A stretch of 64,000 nt of DNA from an uncultured Wenzhouxiangella sp. (GTDB lineage Bacteria > Pseudomonadota > Gammaproteobacteria > Xanthomonadales > Wenzhouxiangellaceae), in NCBI GenBank assembly GCA_913057195.1, contig CAJXNL010000007.1, positions 25,767 through 89,766 on the forward strand, given 5' to 3'. The first letter of the stretch is position 1, and every line of letters starts with the position of its first letter. Under the pieces are notes generated by a model. That model worked only from the letters and a program-made list of their open reading frames with translations, did no database searches and was not told the DNA's origin. A program made the translations under genes and the position numbers. This document shows positions 43,720 through 54,934 of this stretch, piece after piece.

Positions 43720-44613
43720 CTAATTCAGTTGGGCCACTTGCGGCGATGCTGAGCAACTCAGTGCGTCAAAGTCATTGGCATAGCCTTCCAGTTTTCTCAT
43801 GAGCTGACTGGTTTGCCTCGGTGTGGCCTGGTTGAGTATGGCCGTGATTAATTGCAGGGTTCTCATCTGATTGTCGTCGCTGATTTGACGGTGGATTGCG
43901 GTCCAGCCGCGAGTGGGCTGCAACAAGACGGTCATGGCGTCAGCAAATTTTTTGGGGTGGTCGTGGCGAAGTGCCAGGGCCCTCTTAAAATCTGCTTGCC
44001 ATCGATAAGCATGAGCCAGCCGATGCGCTTCGGTCGATTGATAATCCCGGGCCCACTGTTCAATCGCGGTTCGCTGTTCGGGATTTAGGTCCCCCATAAA
44101 TCGAGCCAGGCGGCGCTCCATCCGATCTGCGCGCTGCATGTGCCGTTTTTCAATGTCAGGCTCTGACAGTCGTGAGACCAGTTCTTGATTGCTGTCGTCA
44201 AAGCTTTGCAGCAGGTTTTTCACCTGCCGGTCAGTCAGTGATGCCATGAGCTCTGTTGCCGGCACAGTGGCAACGTCGAGCAGCTCTTGGCCAAATTGGG
44301 TGATCTGATCGCGGTAATCCAACATCGAGCTGAGCGTGATTTTGCCCTGATTAAGATCATCTCTGAACTGGCCAAGCATGGCGGCGTATCTGGGGAGGTG
44401 GGACCCACAGTGCCACGATAACTTCTCGTCGAGCATATCGCGGACCCATGTTTTTTGCTCAGTGCTCAAGTCTATCTTGTCATCCACCCAACGAATCAGC
44501 AGTCGATCAAGATTCAAATAGGCCAACTGGACCGTACAACCAACGGCAAACACTGCCAGCGCAATGGATGCGATGGCCTTGAGCCCATGCCGATGGTGAA
44601 ATCTCATACCCAT
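43720..44613 (-). CDS. DUF6279 family lipoprotein
   Basis: This 297-residue lipoprotein has a hydrophobic N-terminus and lipobox AVGC at Cys26. The mature protein is almost entirely helical and charged. YLNLDRLLIRWVDDKIDLSTEQ fits the DUF6279 start, and paired Arg/Glu helices (RADRMERRLARFMGDLNPEQRTAIEQWARDY, abbreviated here) follow. Function is unknown. The start could also be the second ATG at 44607. It lies 13 bases after the cspA terminator in convergent orientation. Confidence 0.75.
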   Translation of the reverse strand: MGMRFHHRHGLKAIASIALAVFAVGCTVQLAYLNLDRLLIRWVDDKIDLSTEQKTWVRDMLDEKLSWHCGSHLPRYAAMLGQFRDDLNQGKITLSSMLDYRDQITQFGQELLDVATVPATELMASLTDRQVKNLLQSFDDSNQELVSRLSEPDIEKRHMQRADRMERRLARFMGDLNPEQRTAIEQWARDYQSTEAHRLAHAYRWQADFKRALALRHDHPKKFADAMTVLLQPTRGWTAIHRQISDDNQMRTLQLITAILNQATPRQTSQLMRKLEGYANDFDALSCSASPQVAQLN

Positions 44614-44652
44614 ACGCTAACGCCCGCGGTGTCGACCGGGTGTGGAGAAGCA

Positions 44653-45063
44653 TTACATGACTGTGGGGCCTGCACGAGATGGGGGCACTCTAAAGACCTC
44701 CGGGCAGTTGAAGGGGCGCTCTTTTTCGCCGGCGTGATAGTGCGCAGTTTGCCGGCTGTGGGTCAACACAATTTGGTAGCCAGGCACCAGCGCTTGCGTA
44801 TAGCTTTGCCCAGGTTGGGGGCAACCCCGTGCGCCACTCGCCCACAAAACGGCTTTGGCGCTGACCACCTTCACTTGCTCAGTCTTCACGCCTTGTTGTT
44901 GGGCAAAGTCAGATTGTGCCCAGGCAATGGCTTGCTCCAACGTCCAATCCTGCTCATCGCTGCTTTTGTCACTGATCGTTGGGCCACCCACACAGGCGGA
45001 CAACAGCACAACAACAATAACTGTAAACACCACGAGAGGGTTGACTCTTGAGTTGGCACGCAT
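44653..45063 (-). CDS. Small lipoprotein with conserved GCP-PG-YTQ motif
   Basis: This 136-residue lipoprotein has a basic N-terminus and lipobox LLSAC (Cys24). The mature domain contains WASGARGCPQPGQSYTQALV, PGYQIVLTHSR and PFNCP, matching a family of uncharacterised exported proteins with that Cys-Pro-x-Pro-Gly pattern. Two cysteines could pair as a disulfide. No enzymatic role is evident. ATG 45063 gives the better signal peptide. It lies 39 bases before the DUF6279 lipoprotein gene on the same strand. Confidence 0.7.
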   Translation of the reverse strand: MRANSRVNPLVVFTVIVVVLLSACVGGPTISDKSSDEQDWTLEQAIAWAQSDFAQQQGVKTEQVKVVSAKAVLWASGARGCPQPGQSYTQALVPGYQIVLTHSRQTAHYHAGEKERPFNCPEVFRVPPSRAGPTVM

Positions 45064-45199
45064 CTTTTTGTTCCGTCTGATGGTGGGAGGCCCCATTTTA
45101 AAGCCATTGGCGTGTGCCGGTGTGCGGGCATGATCGGTGAGGCATTGGCTTCTGGGGTGCTACCATGGCCTGGCTTTTGAGTGCTGCAGGAGGTGTGGC

Positions 45200-46072
45200 G
45201 TGGGTTTGCTTTGGGCGGTCACTGTGGGTTGGGCATTCAGTTTTTCCTTGATTGGGGTCTATTTGTCAGGCCAAGTGGATGATTATGTATCGGTGTTTGT
45301 TCGCACTGCGCTGGCCAGCCTGTTGTTTCTGCCGGTCATGATTCGGCGTTTACCCAGCCTCCGGCTGGCCTTTCAGTTGATGGCCATCGGTGCACTGCAA
45401 ATTGGGTTGATGTATCTCTTTTTATTTCCCGCTTTTGGGCATCTGGCTGTCCCTGAAGTCTTGCTGTTTACCATCCTGACTCCGCTTTACATCACCTTGT
45501 TCGAGGAGCTGTTCAATCGACGAATTCGATTGCCATGGCAATGGTGGTTGGCCTCTGGGCTGGCAGTGGCTGGGGCAGCGGTCATTCGTTGGGATGGTCT
45601 TCAAAGTGACATTTGGACGGGGTTTGTGCTGGTACAGGCCGCCAATGCCTGTTTCGCGGCGGGTCAGGTGCTTTACCGGCGTCTAAGATTGGGTCATGCC
45701 ACCGATCAGATTCGGGATTTTGGTTTCTTTTTTGTCGGCGGGTTGGCTGTGGCCACACTGGCAGTCCTTGCTTTGGGCGATTGGGACCGGGGGCCCACGG
45801 GGGCCACACAGTGGGGCATTTTGATTTGGCTGGGGTTGGGTGCATCAGGCCTAGGATATCTGGCTTGGAACAGTGGCGCACGGCAGGTGAATGCTGCTCA
45901 ATTGGCGGTGATGAACAACATGCTCGTCCCGGCGGGATTATTGGTCAACATTGTATTTTGGGGCGCCCCTGCTGACTGGGGTCGCTTGCTCGGGGGCGCG
46001 GTTTTGCTGGGCCTGGCGTTGCAATGGGCCCACCGCGGCCAAGCTCAGGTCAGTGCTGTTGATCGCCATTGA
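45200..46072 (+). CDS. EamA/DMT-superfamily transporter
   Basis: This 290-residue inner-membrane protein has about ten hydrophobic helices in two five-helix repeats, as in drug/metabolite transporters. TILTPLYITLFEELFNRR and WLGLGASGLGYLAWNSGARQVNA are the conserved repeat cores. The substrate is unknown; amino acids or cofactors are common. I chose GTG 45200 because AGGAGG (45188-45193) sits 6 bases upstream; an earlier in-frame start at 45137 adds a Cys-rich, non-family extension. Its tail overlaps ubiK by 23 bases in convergent orientation. Confidence 0.85.
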   Translation: MGLLWAVTVGWAFSFSLIGVYLSGQVDDYVSVFVRTALASLLFLPVMIRRLPSLRLAFQLMAIGALQIGLMYLFLFPAFGHLAVPEVLLFTILTPLYITLFEELFNRRIRLPWQWWLASGLAVAGAAVIRWDGLQSDIWTGFVLVQAANACFAAGQVLYRRLRLGHATDQIRDFGFFFVGGLAVATLAVLALGDWDRGPTGATQWGILIWLGLGASGLGYLAWNSGARQVNAAQLAVMNNMLVPAGLLVNIVFWGAPADWGRLLGGAVLLGLALQWAHRGQAQVSAVDRH

Positions 46073-46292
46073 GGCGTTTTTCCAGCTCCGCCAGTTTTTG
46101 TTCCGCCCGCTCTAAGACCTTTTTTTGAGCATCAAACTCTTCTCGTGTCACCAGATCCATGCGGGATAAGCCTTTTTCGAGCACTTGACGAAATTGCTGT
46201 TCCACGCCCGCTTGGGCTGAGCGGATCGGCTCTGGGAGGGCTTGGGCCAGTTTGTGGGCCAGATCGTCCAGGGTTTGAAAATCCACGCGCAT
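46050..46292 (-). CDS. ubiK: Ubiquinone biosynthesis accessory factor UbiK
   Basis: This 80-residue protein has a helical N-terminal part (FQTLDDLAHKLAQALPEP) and an amphipathic coiled-coil C-terminus (REEFDAQKKVLERAEQKLAELEKRL). It assists ubiquinone synthesis by binding UbiJ and lipid in aerobic gammaproteobacteria. ATG 46292 fits the family; an earlier in-frame start adds ten residues. The gene is often near glnK or comM, and here it is divergent from a P-II gene across about 85 bases. Confidence 0.9.
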   Translation of the reverse strand: MRVDFQTLDDLAHKLAQALPEPIRSAQAGVEQQFRQVLEKGLSRMDLVTREEFDAQKKVLERAEQKLAELEKRLNGDQQH

Positions 46293-46348
46293 CGGTTCTC
46301 TCCATCCATGTTTGTTGCCCACACATTCGGGCGTTGCGGTTATCCTAA

Positions 46349-48620
<2,272 letters not shown>

Positions 48621-48643
48621 CCCTAGTTTGAGGTGTCGATACC

Positions 48644-49195
48644 ATGTTTTCCAACAGCTACGCGCCGGTGCATTTTGACCGCGATTGTGAGGTCATCATG
48701 GTGCCTGAGGGGGAAACTGTGGAATTGCCAGCAGGCACCAACGGCTACCTGACGCAGTCGCTGGGGGGCAGTTTTACCATTTTTGTTGATGGGCGTTTGT
48801 TTCGACTCAATGGCGAAGACGCGGATGCCATCGGTAAACAGCCCCCGCCCAGACCTCAAGTCCCAGAGGGTGCAACTGATGAGGACTATGAAGACCTTGT
48901 GCATCACCAGTTGCAAACCATTTATGACCCGGAGATTCCCATCAACATTGTTGACCTGGGTCTGATCTATGAATGCACGGTTCATCATCATGACAGCGGT
49001 GAGCGCTCAGTCGATATTGCCATGACCTTGACCGCGCCTGGCTGTGGCATGGGCGATATCCTGGTGGCCGACGTCGAAGACCGCCTCAAAATGATCCCCA
49101 CGGTTTCACAAGTCAACATCGCGATGACTTTCGATCCGCCTTGGAATCAGAGCATGATGAGTGAGGCCGCGCGTCTTGAGACAGGAATGTTTTAG
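48644..49195 (+). CDS. sufT: Putative Fe-S cluster assembly protein SufT
   Basis: This 183-residue protein has an N-terminal beta domain (VPEGETVELPAGTNGYLTQSL) and a MIP18/DUF59 domain (about 80-183) with IYDPEIPINIVDLGLIYE and MTLTAPGCGMGDILVADVE. The Cys in APGCGM is the conserved residue of the family. SufT helps maturation of Fe-S proteins. It lies after the peptidase gene and is convergent with apbE at a 7-base gap. The N-terminal domain is the form seen in SufT proper, not only DUF59. Confidence 0.9.
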   Translation: MFSNSYAPVHFDRDCEVIMVPEGETVELPAGTNGYLTQSLGGSFTIFVDGRLFRLNGEDADAIGKQPPPRPQVPEGATDEDYEDLVHHQLQTIYDPEIPINIVDLGLIYECTVHHHDSGERSVDIAMTLTAPGCGMGDILVADVEDRLKMIPTVSQVNIAMTFDPPWNQSMMSEAARLETGMF

Positions 49196-49202
49196 ACGAC
49201 GG

Positions 49203-50204
49203 TCAGCGCGAGTCTTGGTTTGTGATCTCAGACGCCGGTGCCTCGGGGCGGGCGTCCACCACCATCCACCGCTCCAAATCAAGTTTTTTGCCAAGAGTGT
49301 CGGCCGAAGAGCGTCCTGCCACCACCAGAGCGGTGGCCGCAGCGTCGGCCAGAATCGGATCTGGATCAATGGCCGTGGCCTGGACCAGATGATCGACCGG
49401 CCGGCCTGTGGCGGGATCGAGAATGTGAGCGTAGCGTTCCCCATCCCAGATGCCGAAGCGGTGATATTGCCCAGAAGTGAACACGGCCAGTCGACGGTCC
49501 ACATTGATGATGGTTGGGGCGGAGGATTGCGGCGAGTGAACGGCCACTCGCCACGGGGTGGTCGCGGGTCCGCAGACCATGACATCGCCGCCTAAGTTGA
49601 CCAATGCGTCGCCAAGGCCATTGGCCACCAACCGATCACATACCGCTTGCGCAGCCGCCCCCTTGGCGATGCCCGAGAAATCAAGGCCCACGGCTGGATT
49701 GGTGGTTTGAATACGATTGGGGGGATCGGGAGACCAGACAATATCAAGTGCGGAGGGTTGTTCAACCATCAATGCCTCAATGGCTGAATCATCGGGGGGT
49801 GGTGTGGTGATTGGATAGTTGGATGTGTGGAATCCCCAAAGCGCGACGAGTCGTCCGATGGCCGCATTAAACCGTCCATCCGAGGCCTTCTCCAGACGCT
49901 GTGATCGTTTGAGAAGTGGCTCAATGTTGGCCGGTACCTCAACCCAATCACCCTGGGACAGGCCTTCGTTGAGGCGCGTGAGTTCTCCCGGCGCCCAGGG
50001 GTGCCAGTCCCGATGAAGGGTTTGGAGTAAATAGTCGATGTCCGCCAAAATGGGACTGGGATCAGCGCTCTGGGCATGGCGCACTTGAATTGTGACCGTT
50101 GTCCCAAAGACCGCATACGTGGCTTGAGAAGTGGTGGCTGGGGGCGCGCAGCCGGCCAAGCCAACCACCCAGATCAAGATCACGATGCGGGCTAGGCAGC
50201 TCAC
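49203..50204 (-). CDS. apbE: FAD:protein FMN transferase, ApbE family lipoprotein
   Basis: This 333-residue protein uses FAD to attach FMN covalently to threonines of periplasmic-side flavoproteins such as Nqr and Rnf subunits. The lipobox LAGC gives Cys19. AVGLDFSGIAKGAAAQAVCDRL, ALVNLGGDVMVCG and AHILDPATGRPVDH are the usual ApbE motifs. The start is GTG 50204, overlapping the TonB receptor stop by 4 bases (GTGA), so the two are coupled and share the B12 riboswitch. No Nqr or Rnf gene is in the window. Confidence 0.9.
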   Translation of the reverse strand: MSCLARIVILIWVVGLAGCAPPATTSQATYAVFGTTVTIQVRHAQSADPSPILADIDYLLQTLHRDWHPWAPGELTRLNEGLSQGDWVEVPANIEPLLKRSQRLEKASDGRFNAAIGRLVALWGFHTSNYPITTPPPDDSAIEALMVEQPSALDIVWSPDPPNRIQTTNPAVGLDFSGIAKGAAAQAVCDRLVANGLGDALVNLGGDVMVCGPATTPWRVAVHSPQSSAPTIINVDRRLAVFTSGQYHRFGIWDGERYAHILDPATGRPVDHLVQATAIDPDPILADAAATALVVAGRSSADTLGKKLDLERWMVVDARPEAPASEITNQDSR

Positions 50205-52003
50205 AGGGCAGGACGCCAGCGCACCGATACCGTGGCACTGCGGCCACGGGCATTAAAGCCCACCAACGGCTCGTAATCGCGTTGGGTCAGGTTCTCAAGA
50301 CGGGCCATCACGCTCCACTGCGGTGTCAGTTGCCAATTGGCGGTCAGGTTAAGCAAGGTGTGGCTCGGTAACGCAATCTGACCGACGTCGAATCTTTCAC
50401 CCAAATATATCAGCTCCGCGCCAAAGCGCGAATTGCCCCACCGCCGAGTGACAACGGCCGAGCCTTTGTTCTTCGGACGGCGAAGCAGTGGTTGCTTCAA
50501 TGCGGCATCGATCGGGTCTTGCCATGTCCAATTCAACTGAGTGGACCATGTCTGTGACGCCCATCGATGGGTAAGCTCCAAGCCTTCAATTCGAGCCTGG
50601 TCGATGTTGATGGCCTGAAACTTTGGGCCACTAAAGTCAATGAGCTCATCGATCTCAGTATCAAACACGCTGGCAGTGAACCTTTGCTGGTCAGACAGCG
50701 CCCAGTCCAAACCCAGCTCAATGCTCTGGGAGGTCTCAGGGGCCAAATTGGGGTTGCCGGCGAACAAACCGCCAAAACCAGGTGAAAACAACTGACTGAA
50801 ATTAGGTGACCTAAACCCTTGACCCCAATTGCCAAACAATCGAACCGACGAGGTGGCTTGCCACCCCAAGGCAGTTTGCGCAGTGGTTTCTGAGCCGTAG
50901 CGTTCGTCGTCATCCCATCGCGCGCTGAACGCATAAGACAGCCGGCCAGATTGCCCGTCGAACGCCGTCCAAAGTCCCCAATGGTCTCGGTCTTGGCGCC
51001 AGCTGCCTGCGTTGACGCCCGACTCTTGCCAGCCATCGAGCCCAATCAGCCAAATCCCCGCATCAGAAATGGAGCGCTCTGCTCTCACACTCCCCTGCGT
51101 TCTGCGGGTCACATTCTTGCTCGTCCCAAAACTGGTTTGCGTTTCCAGCTGGTCACGATAAAGCCCCGCATCAATCTCCACCGTCCAGTGTTCAAGATCC
51201 ACTTGGTAGCCCAGATGGGCCGCATACTGTTCGACATCGGACACGCCCTGGTCAAACTCAACCTCGCCCGCAAGCCAACGTGCGACCCATTGGACTTCAC
51301 CCACAGCCAGACCGAAGGTGCCTTGGCCTACCATTTGTCGGTTTTTAAAGCCATCGTCGTCAGGATCAAACGCAAAGCCTTGGGCATTTTGTGCCGAAAA
51401 TCCATCCAAGCGACGCGCAGACAGGGTCAACGACTGACCGGCGCCGCCAAGCGCCAGTGCTGTGCCACGCTCGCCATCGCTCCCGACAGTCGCTTGGACC
51501 GAAGCGCCTTGCGCCTGGCGGGTGAAAATCTGAATCACGCCGCCGATGGCATCCGAGCCCCAGCGGGCAGCGTGCGGTCCGCGAACGATCTCGATGCGCT
51601 CGACTGTCGCCAGATCCAGTAACGCCCACTGGAAGCCCCCTGTGCCCGCGGATGTGACCCGCACCCCGTCAATCAAAACCAAGACATGATTGGAGTTTGT
51701 GCCCCGCATAAAAACGCTGGTTTGGCCTCCCGGGCCGCCAGTGCGCGTGACATCGACTCCGGCTTGTTGCTCCAAAACCGTCTTAATGTCACGCGCTTGA
51801 GAGCGCACGATGTCATCCCGAGTAATGACATCGGCCCGCGATAGGGTGGTTTCGATCGAGGTGTCGTGGCGTTGGGCCGTGACAAGAACGGTTTCAGCAG
51901 GATCTATGCCGAACGTATCGAGTGTGTTGGCACTGATTGGTGCGGTGATCAAAAAAACACCCGCGCAGGATGCGAGCATGGACGTGCATCGGAACTGATT
52001 CAT
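50201..52003 (-). CDS. btuB: TonB-dependent outer-membrane receptor, BtuB-like (vitamin B12)
   Basis: This 600-residue receptor takes up cobalamin or a relative across the outer membrane. After the signal, the TonB box region is AETVLVTAQR. The plug carries SVFMRGTNSNHVLVLIDGVRV and IEIVRGPHAARWGSDAIGGVIQIF, matching BtuB (RGTNSSHVLVLIDGVRLN). The barrel ends VSVRWRPAL. The cobalamin riboswitch directly upstream is the main reason for the substrate call. ATG 52003 has GGAGA 7 bases upstream. The gene overlaps apbE. Confidence 0.88.
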   Translation of the reverse strand: MNQFRCTSMLASCAGVFLITAPISANTLDTFGIDPAETVLVTAQRHDTSIETTLSRADVITRDDIVRSQARDIKTVLEQQAGVDVTRTGGPGGQTSVFMRGTNSNHVLVLIDGVRVTSAGTGGFQWALLDLATVERIEIVRGPHAARWGSDAIGGVIQIFTRQAQGASVQATVGSDGERGTALALGGAGQSLTLSARRLDGFSAQNAQGFAFDPDDDGFKNRQMVGQGTFGLAVGEVQWVARWLAGEVEFDQGVSDVEQYAAHLGYQVDLEHWTVEIDAGLYRDQLETQTSFGTSKNVTRRTQGSVRAERSISDAGIWLIGLDGWQESGVNAGSWRQDRDHWGLWTAFDGQSGRLSYAFSARWDDDERYGSETTAQTALGWQATSSVRLFGNWGQGFRSPNFSQLFSPGFGGLFAGNPNLAPETSQSIELGLDWALSDQQRFTASVFDTEIDELIDFSGPKFQAINIDQARIEGLELTHRWASQTWSTQLNWTWQDPIDAALKQPLLRRPKNKGSAVVTRRWGNSRFGAELIYLGERFDVGQIALPSHTLLNLTANWQLTPQWSVMARLENLTQRDYEPLVGFNARGRSATVSVRWRPAL

Positions 52004-52023
52004 TAGATTGTCTCCATCACAAA

Positions 52024-52039
52024 GGCGCTCACCCGCGCC
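52024..52039 (-). promoter_or_regulatory. Hairpin near the btuB ribosome-binding site
   Basis: GGCGC (52039-52035) can pair with GCGCC (52028-52024) over GGGTGA, followed by TTTG and the GGAGA at 52015-52011. It may be part of the expression platform of the B12 riboswitch. It is too weak to call a terminator. Confidence 0.3.
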
Positions 52040-52185
52040 CGAAGTTGACTGCAACAACGGCAGAGGGTGAGAGAAGAACAATCAATGGGTCATGGGCTGG
52101 GCAAGCTCAGCACCGTATCATCGTGCGATTGAGCAGCCAGCAATGCATCGACCCAGGTCGCCCACCGCAACCACCGTCTATGGCT

Positions 52186-52405
52186 GTGCAGCAGGCCGGT
52201 CTCCTGGCTTCCGTCAGCGCGAGTGGCGCTGGGCTGAGGCCTTCCCTGACGGTTTCAGATCAGGTGGCATGATCTCAGCCGCATCACAGATTCTGTGTCT
52301 CAATATCTGCAATCGACGGCTACAGTTGCGGGGGCAGCGCCGGCATCTGACCGACTTCCCGTTTCACTCTCGACCACAACGCGTGTGGTGTTGAGCACCT
52401 GTTGC
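52186..52405 (-). promoter_or_regulatory. Cobalamin riboswitch
   Basis: Read on the minus strand, this region contains the B12 box GAAGCCAGGAGACCGGCCTG near its 3' end (52191-52212). Upstream are GCGCTGCCCCCGCAACTGTA, the conserved core, and GAAACGGGAA, another consensus block. The order and spacing match the adenosylcobalamin aptamer that controls btuB in proteobacteria. High cobalamin should repress the receptor. About 180 nt separate it from the start codon. The P1 boundaries are approximate. Confidence 0.93.
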
Positions 52406-52447
52406 TCACTGAGGAGTGTAGCAGGATTGTGCAGGGCCTAGGACGAT

Positions 52448-54931
52448 TTAGGCGGCTTGTTGGGCACCGCCCTGCCGGATTTGATCCCCCATGCGGGTCA
52501 ACCCAGCTTGCAAGGTCGCCAGATCAAAGTCGTCCACTGCGATGATCTCTAGGCTGCGAGCGCGAATATCCGCCATCATGGTGGCTTCTTTTTCTGTCAA
52601 TACCCCGCGCGCTCGCGCCTGTTCCAGCTGCTGATCAAAGGTGTGTCCAGTGATCTCGCCATTTCTTAGCGCTTTGAAGAGCTTACGCTCAATCGGCTCA
52701 CAGGCGATGACGTCGGGCAATAACGCCTCAAGCACGCCCACGGTCTGACCGGTTCGATCAGAGGTATAAACGCCGCGACCCAGCCGCTGGCGCGTTTCAG
52801 ATGGTGAGAGCATCAGCGAGGCCACTTTGTGGCCCAAGCGATCGTTTGGGGCACGCTCGATGCGACCCATTGGAAACACCACAAAACGCAACAGGGGTCT
52901 CACCCAGGCGATGGGGTAATTGTCAATGACGCCACGCATGGCGTGTTGGATTTTGTAGATGGCGTCATGAAACGCCCAGGCCAAAATCGGCTGATCGGCG
53001 CTGGGGCGGTTGTCGTGTTCAAACCGTCTGAGCATGGCCGAGCAAATATAGAGCTGACCCAACACATCGGCCAGGCGGCCCGATATCTTTTCTTTTTGCT
53101 TGAGCTTGCCCCCATAAGTCAGCATGGTGATGTCAGTCATGAACGCAAAGGCCGCGCTGTAGCGGGACAGCTTGCGATAATAGCGTTTGGTTTTCCGATC
53201 ACCCGGGACGGTGGTAAAGCCGCCAAAGCTCAATCCCAAGACCAATGAGCGAGCGGCACAGGAAATCGAGTGACCAATGTGCGCAAACAATAACCGATCA
53301 AAGGTTTTGAGGCGTTTTTCTTCATCGTCAATCTCAAGTGCTTGCATTTCTTCGAGAACATAAGGGTGACAACGAATCGCGCCTTGGCCAAAAATCATCA
53401 TTGATCGAGTCAAGATGTTGGCCCCTTCAACGGTGATCCAAATGGGCGCGCCTTGCCAAGCGCGCCCCAGATAATTTTTGGGGCCCATGATGATGCCTTT
53501 ACCGCCGTGGACATCCATGGCATCTTTGATAATCTCGCGGCTCATCTCTGTGGCTTGATACTTGGCAATGGCACCTGGGACGGCGGGTTTCTCACCGGCA
53601 TCCACCGCCGTTGCGGTTTGCCGAGACAGCGCCGAGATGGCGTAGGTATAGCCACCGATGCGAGCAAGTGCTTCTTCAATCCCCTCAAACCGGCCAATGG
53701 GCAAGTTGAACTGTTTTCTGATCCGAGCATAGGCGCCGGTGGCCAGTGCAGCGGTTTTTGCGCCGCCAGTGGCCGATGAGGGCAACGAAATGGCACGACC
53801 GACAGACAAACACTCAACCAGCATTCGCCAGCCCTGGCCGACATAATCGGTGCCGCCAAGCAAATAGTCCAGTGGGATAAACACATCTTTCCCGCGGATG
53901 GGCCCATTTGGGAACGGGTTATTGAGTGGGAAGTGGCGTCTGCCGATGTCCAAGTCTGGCGTATCGGCTGGAATCAATGCCAAGGTGATGCCGATGTCTT
54001 CGGTCTCGCCAAGCAGTTGATCGGGGTCGTACAAGCGAAACGCCAAGCCCACCACAGTGGCCACGGGTGCCAAGGTGATGTAGCGTTTTTCAAAGTTCAA
54101 TCGGATGCCCAAGGTCTCTTGGCCTTGCCACTGGCCTTTGCAGACCACGCCGTAATCACTGATGGAGGTGGCGTCGGAACCTGCGGTGGTGCTGGTCAGA
54201 CCGAAGCAGGGGATCTCGCGACCATCGGCCAAGCGAGGCAGATAGTGATCTTTTTGATCATCCCGGCCGTAGTGCATCAGCAGCTCCGCTGGGCCCAACG
54301 AGTTCGGCACGGCAATCACAGAACCCAGGGTCGAGCTCATGCCCGAGACTTTTTGCAATACGGCACGGTGGGCGACGGCAGAAAAACCGAGGCCACCGTA
54401 GGACTTGGGAATGATCATCCCCAAAAAGCCATTGGATTTGACATGGTCCCAAACCTGCTCGGACAAGTCCGCGCGGTAGTGGGTGGTTTCCCACTCATCA
54501 ATCATGTCGCACAGCTGTTCAACCGGGCCATCCAAAAAGGCCTGTTCTTCAACTGAGAGCTCGCCTAAGGGTTGCTTGACAAACTTTGACCAGTTTGGGC
54601 TGCCTGTGAACAATTCGCCCTCAAAGCCAACGGTGCCCGCGTCCAACGCCACCCGCTCCGTCTCAGAGATTTGCGGCATCATGGCTTTGAATGCCTTGAG
54701 CACGGGCAGCGTCAGAAACTCGCGCCGCCATGGAACATGGTTAAGTGGCACCGCCACTGCCAAAAACACCAACCAAGATGCGATTAACGCCACTGCGCCG
54801 GGTTCGCCAATCACCGTAAACCCCGCAAGCACCACCCCGATTGCGGCAGTCCATGTGGGAATTTTTGCTTTAAAGAAAGCGCAGGTGATGAGGGTGGCCA
54901 ACACGGCCAGCACGAAAATCAGATAAAACAT
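52448..54931 (-). CDS. fadE: Acyl-CoA dehydrogenase, FadE type
   Basis: This 827-residue enzyme starts fatty acid beta-oxidation by oxidising acyl-CoA to trans-2-enoyl-CoA. It has two N-terminal membrane helices (about 1-20 and 27-60). The dehydrogenase core shows FGLTSTTAGSDATSISDYGVV, DVHGGKGIIMGPKNYLGRAWQ and VTVEGANILTRSMMIFGQGA, matching E. coli FadE. The length is also the FadE length of about 815, far larger than ordinary members. It is 3 bases after the hydrolase gene's stop, in apparent operon with it. It is downstream of a TetR-controlled promoter. Confidence 0.95.
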   Translation of the reverse strand: MFYLIFVLAVLATLITCAFFKAKIPTWTAAIGVVLAGFTVIGEPGAVALIASWLVFLAVAVPLNHVPWRREFLTLPVLKAFKAMMPQISETERVALDAGTVGFEGELFTGSPNWSKFVKQPLGELSVEEQAFLDGPVEQLCDMIDEWETTHYRADLSEQVWDHVKSNGFLGMIIPKSYGGLGFSAVAHRAVLQKVSGMSSTLGSVIAVPNSLGPAELLMHYGRDDQKDHYLPRLADGREIPCFGLTSTTAGSDATSISDYGVVCKGQWQGQETLGIRLNFEKRYITLAPVATVVGLAFRLYDPDQLLGETEDIGITLALIPADTPDLDIGRRHFPLNNPFPNGPIRGKDVFIPLDYLLGGTDYVGQGWRMLVECLSVGRAISLPSSATGGAKTAALATGAYARIRKQFNLPIGRFEGIEEALARIGGYTYAISALSRQTATAVDAGEKPAVPGAIAKYQATEMSREIIKDAMDVHGGKGIIMGPKNYLGRAWQGAPIWITVEGANILTRSMMIFGQGAIRCHPYVLEEMQALEIDDEEKRLKTFDRLLFAHIGHSISCAARSLVLGLSFGGFTTVPGDRKTKRYYRKLSRYSAAFAFMTDITMLTYGGKLKQKEKISGRLADVLGQLYICSAMLRRFEHDNRPSADQPILAWAFHDAIYKIQHAMRGVIDNYPIAWVRPLLRFVVFPMGRIERAPNDRLGHKVASLMLSPSETRQRLGRGVYTSDRTGQTVGVLEALLPDVIACEPIERKLFKALRNGEITGHTFDQQLEQARARGVLTEKEATMMADIRARSLEIIAVDDFDLATLQAGLTRMGDQIRQGGAQQAA

Positions 54932-54934
54932 AAG

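Noticed and set aside
50951..51622. A 223-codon plus-strand open frame inside the TonB receptor gene
   Set aside because: The receptor frame has clear family motifs; this one has none.
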